NCBI RefSeq assembly: GCF_013409595.1
Contig: NZ_JACCBD010000001.1
Location: 3,472,001 to 3,536,000, forward strand
Length of the DNA stretch: 64,000 bases
Origin: Leucobacter aridicollis
GTDB lineage: Bacteria > Actinomycetota > Actinomycetes > Actinomycetales > Microbacteriaceae
Direction of reading: 5' to 3'
Shown here: one piece after another, positions 59,844-64,000 of the stretch
Layout of the letters: every line of letters starts with the position of its first letter
Numbering within the stretch: position 1 is the stretch's first letter
Program-made: the position numbers and the translations under genes
Notes under the pieces: generated by a model
What the model was told of the DNA's origin: nothing
What the model saw: the letters and a program-made list of their open reading frames with translations, nothing else
Databases searched by the model: none

Positions 59844-62800
59844 ATGTCTGAGTACATCGCGCCGCGTTCGCGCGCGCGCATTTTCATCAATTGGTTAGCG
59901 GGGGCGCTCGTCGCGTTGCTCGTCGTCGGTGGCTTTAGTGCACCGGCGATGGCCGCGGGCGGCAAGGTCACCGTCTTCCCGGCGAGTTCGAACGGGCAAG
60001 ACCACAACGGCGTGCCGGTGATGCCTGGTGGCGACACCTTCAACTTCCAACTCGGCTACGGCTCGATGGATGATGGGGCCGTCTCGATCATCACGCTGCC
60101 TGAGGGAGTCACGATTCCCGCTGAGGCGCTCGTGGTTCCCGCGGGGAACACGGCGGTGAAGTCGCTTGAGATGAACTCGGCAGGGCAGCTGGTCATCACG
60201 TTCGCCCCCGAGTTCCCGAGCGACGTGAACCAGGGCGTGCTCGATCTGAAGTTCACTGTTGAGAAGGTCGAGCACTCCGACGTGCGCGAGTTGAACTGGG
60301 ACGTCGACGGCGTTCCGACCTCGCAGACGATCATTGTGACGAAGCCCGGTGATAGGCCGAGCTCGACGAACGATAGCGCTGATAAAAGCGTCCAAAACAC
60401 GAACATTAAGCACACCATCGTCGACGGCAAGGTCGTCATCGACGAGAGCGTACTCGGAACGAAGATTCCCTACACCGTCACGGTCAAGAGCAAGCAGGCT
60501 CGCGACGTTGTGCTGACCGACACGCTCGGAAAGCACCTCGCCCTCGTTGAGGGTTCGCTCAAGGGCTCGAAGGTCGTGCGTGACGAGAACGATCTCAACC
60601 CGATCACCACCCCGCTCGAGGCGCTTCCCAACATCTCCGGCGAGAGCTTCACTCACAAGTTCCCGGCTGAGGCCAACTCGATCTACACCTTCACCTACGA
60701 GGCGACCATCGCTGATGCTGCGGCGCTCAACGCTGTGCGCGAAGAGCTCCAGGCTGCATACGACGAGGCTGCCAAGAAGGAAAATGGCGGCGGGTACGCG
60801 GTCACCTTGAACAACAACGTCTCGGTCGCGGGCGAGGAGAAGAGCGCGGGCATCACTATTCAGGGAAAGGTCGACCCCGCCCCGAGCCCCGAAGCTAAGA
60901 ACCCGTTCACGAAGTCCGTGAACCAGAGCGACGTTGCGCTCACCGACGAGCTCGTCGGCGGCGCGAAGCTCGACGAGCCAATCAAGCTGGACTACACGCT
61001 CGGCGCAGATCTCACGGTCTTCGAAGAGTTCGAGCAGAACCCCACGCACAAGCTCGCGCAGAACGTCGTCATCAGTGACGACCTGCACGCTCCAGCAGTG
61101 TGGACCGGCAGCGCGCCGGTCCTCACCGACGCCGCCGGCACCGCCATCCCGCTCAAGGAGGCGACCGGCCTGACCGGCGCTATCGAGACGGCGATCGCCG
61201 CGGACGAGTACGTGAACACGTACCTCTTTGACGGCCAGCGGCTCTACGTCAACATCGGTAAGGACGTCACGAAGAAGTACACCATCAAGGTCGCGGCGGA
61301 GCTTCCTGAGCTACCGCCAGAGGCGGCCGAGCAGACGCAGTACGTTCTGAAGTTCCGCGCCGACAACGAGGCGAAGTTCATCTACGGCGGCAACAAGCCG
61401 GTCACCAAGTGGGCGACGACGGTCATCACGACGCCCAAGGACCTCGACGGCGCGGTGATCGACGACAAGGACAAGTTCAAGAAGTCCGCGACCGGCGGCA
61501 CGCTGACCGCTGTCGCTGGCACTTCTGTCGAGGTCCCCTACCAGTTCAAGGTCGGCGCCGGTGTGGGCAACGCGCTCAACTCTCGCATCATCGACGCTGT
61601 AGATCACAGCATCTTCAATGTGACCGAAGAGACGCTGCCGCAGATCAAAGCTTCAATTACCGGTAAGTATTCCGGGAAGCCGTTGAATGGCGACGCCTTC
61701 ACGCTTGTGCTCGACAAGGATGACAAGCTCGTTATTTCCCCGAACGCCGAGTTTGCGTCACAGGCCGGAGCCGCTAACGAGAAGCTCACCGAGGCCTGGG
61801 AGATCGAGTTCAAGCTCCCCACCCACGTGCTGAAGGGCAAGCAGACGCTCGACATTAAGAACGCTGCGAGCTACGAAGGAACGGACCTCGAGTACACCTT
61901 CACGTCCAGCTCGCAGACCAAGGCGACGAGCTTTGGTAACGAGATGGAGGTTCAGAAGCGGGTCTACGACGCGAAGAACGACGCCTTCACCACAAACCTG
62001 CGCGCAGAAACCGATGAGAGTGGCAAGCTGCTCAAGGACACGTTTGTGTACCGCGTTGAGCTCATGCCGCACGGCACCTTCTCAAACATGGTCGAGCCCG
62101 TCACCGATGTGCTCCCTGAGGGTGTGGAGTTCGTTGGCTTCGTAGCGCCCGGGGATGTGAAGGGTGACAACGTCGACTCGAACCCGAGCTACAGCGTGCC
62201 TGGCTCGAACCTCACTGCGAACTACGATGCCACGGCCAACACCGTGACGCTCGAGAAGGGCAGGCTTGAGAGCGGCAAGACGGTGAGCCTGTTCTTCAAG
62301 GTCAAGCTCGTTGACGCCAAGGAGAACGTCGGCGTCACGAACCTCATCGGCACGTCCGGCGCGACGATCACCCCGACGAACGACTACCCGCTGAGCCTGC
62401 TGAAGCGCGACAGCGCAGACGCCACCAAGCTCATCACCGACAAGAGTGCGGTCTTCTCCGTTCTCGCGGCCGACAAGCAGACCGTCGTGCTGACCGACCT
62501 TCGGGTTGAGAACGGCAAGATCGTCACCGCAACTGGTGGCACCCCCGTCGTGAAGCAGCCCGGAACCTACTGGCTGCGCGAGGACGTTGCGCCTGGCGGC
62601 TACAAGAAGTCGGACGAGCTGCTGGAAATCGGGTTCAAGGCCGACGACAGCGCGAAGGAGGTCGTGCTCTTCAACGACCGCCAGAACTACGCGATCGGCG
62701 ACTTCACCTGGATCGACACCAACCGTGACGGTATTCAGGACACGGGCGAGCCCGTGCTCCCCGGCGTGACCGTCGAGCTCATCAAGGACGGCGAGGTCAT

Positions 62801-64000
62801 CGCGACGACGAAGACCAACGCCGACGGTCGCTACCTCTTCGACGAGCTGCCTGCGGGTGAGTACCACGTGAAGTTCACGCTGACGGAGGAACAGCAGAAG
62901 CTGTACACCTTCACGACGCAGAACACGGGCAAGGACGGTGCTGTCGACTCCGATGCGGATCGCGAGACCGGCCTCACCACGAAGATCGTGCTCGGCGACT
63001 CGAACACGAACCTCACCAAGAGCTACGATCACGGCAAGGTGAAGGCGACCGAGGGCATCGACCCGACGTGGGACGCCGGCGTCGTGCTGAAGAGCTACGC
63101 GATCGGCGACTTTACCTGGATCGATGAGAACAACAACGGCGTGCAGGACGAGGGCGAGGAGATCCTCCCAGGCGTGACCGTTGAGCTCATCAAGGACGGC
63201 AAGGTCATCGATTCGACCGTCACCGACAAGAACGGCCTGTACCGTTTCGACGACCTGCCTGCCGGCGAGTACCAGGTGAAGTTCACCCTCACTGAGGAGC
63301 AGCAGAAGGAATTCCGCTTCACCGAGCAGACCGCTGGATCGGACGACGCGCTCGATTCGAACGCGAACCCCGAGACCGGGCTCACCACGACGATCGTGCT
63401 CGGCGACTCGAACACGAACCTCACCAAGGATCCTGCGTTCGGCGAGCTGAAGGCCACCGAGGGCATCGACCCCACCTGGGATGCGGGCGTGATTCGCAAG
63501 ACCTACGCGATCGGTGACTTCACCTGGATCGACGCGAACCGCGACGGGATCCAGGACGCCGACGAGGAGATCCTCGCTGGCGTGACAGTCGAGCTCATCA
63601 AGGACGGCAAGGTCATCTCGGAGACCACGACGGACGACGCGGGCCGGTACATGTTCGACCGCCTGCCTGCCGGCGAGTACGAGGTAAAGTTCACCCTCAC
63701 TCCTGAACAGCAGAAGCGCTACGTCTTCACCAGCCAGCTTGTTGGCGAGGACGGAACCGTCGATTCGAACGCCGACCCGAAGACCGGGCTGACGTCGAAG
63801 ATCGTCCTGGGGGATAGCAACGAGCACCTCACCAAGGATTATGCGTTCGGCACCGTCGAGGCCACCGAGGGTGTTGACCCGACGTGGGACGCCGGTGTGG
63901 TGCTGAAGACCTACGCGATCGGCGATTACACGTGGATCGATGCGAACCGCGACGGTATTCAGGACGCTGACGAGGAGATCCTCGCTGGTGTGACCGTTGA
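59844..64000 (+). CDS. Giant secreted SdrD-type repeat surface protein (3' end beyond window)
   Basis: Partial: 1385 residues visible, frame open to the window edge. Signal peptide MSEYIAPRSRARIFINWLAG... ending PAMAA near residue 38; several DUF11/isopeptide-type beta domains; an SpaA-like domain near residues 850-945 (LLKRDS lysine and YWLREDVAPGGY glutamate, a possible isopeptide pair); then 136-residue SdrD B-type repeats starting at residues 949, 1085, 1221 and 1357, each with YAIGDFTWID, a calcium-loop-like DxNxDGxQD, LPGVTVELIKDG and LPAGEY. I saw no cysteine in the visible part. GGGGGGAAG lies just upstream of ATG 59844. A wall anchor would be beyond the window. Confidence 0.9.
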   Translation, partial: MSEYIAPRSRARIFINWLAGALVALLVVGGFSAPAMAAGGKVTVFPASSNGQDHNGVPVMPGGDTFNFQLGYGSMDDGAVSIITLPEGVTIPAEALVVPAGNTAVKSLEMNSAGQLVITFAPEFPSDVNQGVLDLKFTVEKVEHSDVRELNWDVDGVPTSQTIIVTKPGDRPSSTNDSADKSVQNTNIKHTIVDGKVVIDESVLGTKIPYTVTVKSKQARDVVLTDTLGKHLALVEGSLKGSKVVRDENDLNPITTPLEALPNISGESFTHKFPAEANSIYTFTYEATIADAAALNAVREELQAAYDEAAKKENGGGYAVTLNNNVSVAGEEKSAGITIQGKVDPAPSPEAKNPFTKSVNQSDVALTDELVGGAKLDEPIKLDYTLGADLTVFEEFEQNPTHKLAQNVVISDDLHAPAVWTGSAPVLTDAAGTAIPLKEATGLTGAIETAIAADEYVNTYLFDGQRLYVNIGKDVTKKYTIKVAAELPELPPEAAEQTQYVLKFRADNEAKFIYGGNKPVTKWATTVITTPKDLDGAVIDDKDKFKKSATGGTLTAVAGTSVEVPYQFKVGAGVGNALNSRIIDAVDHSIFNVTEETLPQIKASITGKYSGKPLNGDAFTLVLDKDDKLVISPNAEFASQAGAANEKLTEAWEIEFKLPTHVLKGKQTLDIKNAASYEGTDLEYTFTSSSQTKATSFGNEMEVQKRVYDAKNDAFTTNLRAETDESGKLLKDTFVYRVELMPHGTFSNMVEPVTDVLPEGVEFVGFVAPGDVKGDNVDSNPSYSVPGSNLTANYDATANTVTLEKGRLESGKTVSLFFKVKLVDAKENVGVTNLIGTSGATITPTNDYPLSLLKRDSADATKLITDKSAVFSVLAADKQTVVLTDLRVENGKIVTATGGTPVVKQPGTYWLREDVAPGGYKKSDELLEIGFKADDSAKEVVLFNDRQNYAIGDFTWIDTNRDGIQDTGEPVLPGVTVELIKDGEVIATTKTNADGRYLFDELPAGEYHVKFTLTEEQQKLYTFTTQNTGKDGAVDSDADRETGLTTKIVLGDSNTNLTKSYDHGKVKATEGIDPTWDAGVVLKSYAIGDFTWIDENNNGVQDEGEEILPGVTVELIKDGKVIDSTVTDKNGLYRFDDLPAGEYQVKFTLTEEQQKEFRFTEQTAGSDDALDSNANPETGLTTTIVLGDSNTNLTKDPAFGELKATEGIDPTWDAGVIRKTYAIGDFTWIDANRDGIQDADEEILAGVTVELIKDGKVISETTTDDAGRYMFDRLPAGEYEVKFTLTPEQQKRYVFTSQLVGEDGTVDSNADPKTGLTSKIVLGDSNEHLTKDYAFGTVEATEGVDPTWDAGVVLKTYAIGDYTWIDANRDGIQDADEEILAGVTV
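62688..64000 (+). repeat. 408-bp in-frame tandem repeats (SdrD B-type)
   Basis: The unit starting with codons for YAIGD begins at 62688, 63096, 63504 and 63912, an exact 408-bp period (136 codons) with no length drift. The units have diverged at many third positions and in the surface loops. The fourth copy is cut by the window end. Confidence 0.92.

Noticed and set aside
62082..63827. 581-codon minus-strand frame with internal repeats opposite the SdrD-like gene
   Set aside because: The repeats simply mirror the 408-bp sense repeats; the sense frame has signal peptide and SdrD domains.
62688..64000. CRISPR-like or non-coding repeat array
   Set aside because: Unit is 408 bp, in frame and encodes SdrD B domains; no short direct repeats with spacers anywhere in the window.

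Overview
This window is the replication-origin region of a high-GC Gram-positive chromosome. The gene order is the classic actinobacterial one (parB-parA-rsmG-jag-yidC-yidD-rnpA-rpmH-dnaA-dnaN-recF-DUF721-gyrB-gyrA-DUF3566-tRNA-Ile-tRNA-Ala, then ppiA-rhomboid-crgA-sortase-pabA and the pknB/pknA/pbpA/rodA/pstP/fhaB/fhaA operon). GC-rich codon use, GTG/TTG starts, candidate leaderless TACACT promoters and large DUF5979/SdrD-type surface proteins suggest a member of Microbacteriaceae, possibly Leucobacter. The genus is inference from gene content.

Layout. 1-7.8 kb: minus-strand inositol-3-phosphate synthase, an MshB-like PIG-L deacetylase and the CCA-adding enzyme; then a plus-strand envelope protein (DUF6049-like), trxB and trxA. 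Neither a murJ-like nor a cwlM-like gene, which commonly sit here in relatives, is present. 7.8-12.6 kb: minus-strand chromosome segregation and membrane-insertion genes down to rpmH. 12.6-22.6 kb: oriC and the plus-strand replication genes. Perfect or near-perfect DnaA boxes flank dnaA, and four parS sites lie inside or at the edge of rsmG, recF and gyrB. 22.7-22.9 kb: tRNA-Ile(GAT) and tRNA-Ala(TGC) with twin promoters and a shared terminator.

23.1-35.7 kb is an accessory block between tRNA-Ala and ppiA. It holds a vancomycin-locus-like set (VanY-type peptidase, two-component system, VanZ), a valine/acyl-CoA catabolic set (thiolase, TetR, methylmalonate-semialdehyde dehydrogenase, acyl-CoA dehydrogenase, 3-hydroxyisobutyrate dehydrogenase), a LysR/EamA divergent pair, a hydrolase and a Nudix protein with a long basic tail.

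35.8-49.4 kb returns to the conserved cell-envelope and division cluster: a CwsA-position membrane protein, PpiA, a zinc-box rhomboid, CrgA, a class E sortase, a 52-residue membrane protein, PabA/TrpG, the Ser/Thr kinase-PBP-RodA-phosphatase-FHA operon and tRNA-Leu(CAG). 49.6-52 kb encodes a P-type cation ATPase. 52.1 kb to the window end encodes two giant secreted proteins. The first (2473 aa) has five C-terminal DUF5979-like repeats, each with a cysteine pair, and an LPGTG wall-anchor signal. The second is cut by the window end; it has an SpaA-like domain followed by exact-period 408-bp SdrD-type repeats and no cysteine in the visible part. No dedicated pilin sortase is present beside them. 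The only sortase seen is the class E enzyme about 13 kb upstream.

The main points of interest are the surface-protein pair, the van-like locus without ligase genes, the missing murJ/cwlM genes and a small DnaA-box/palindrome cluster at 38.0 kb that shares a 14-base motif with oriC.
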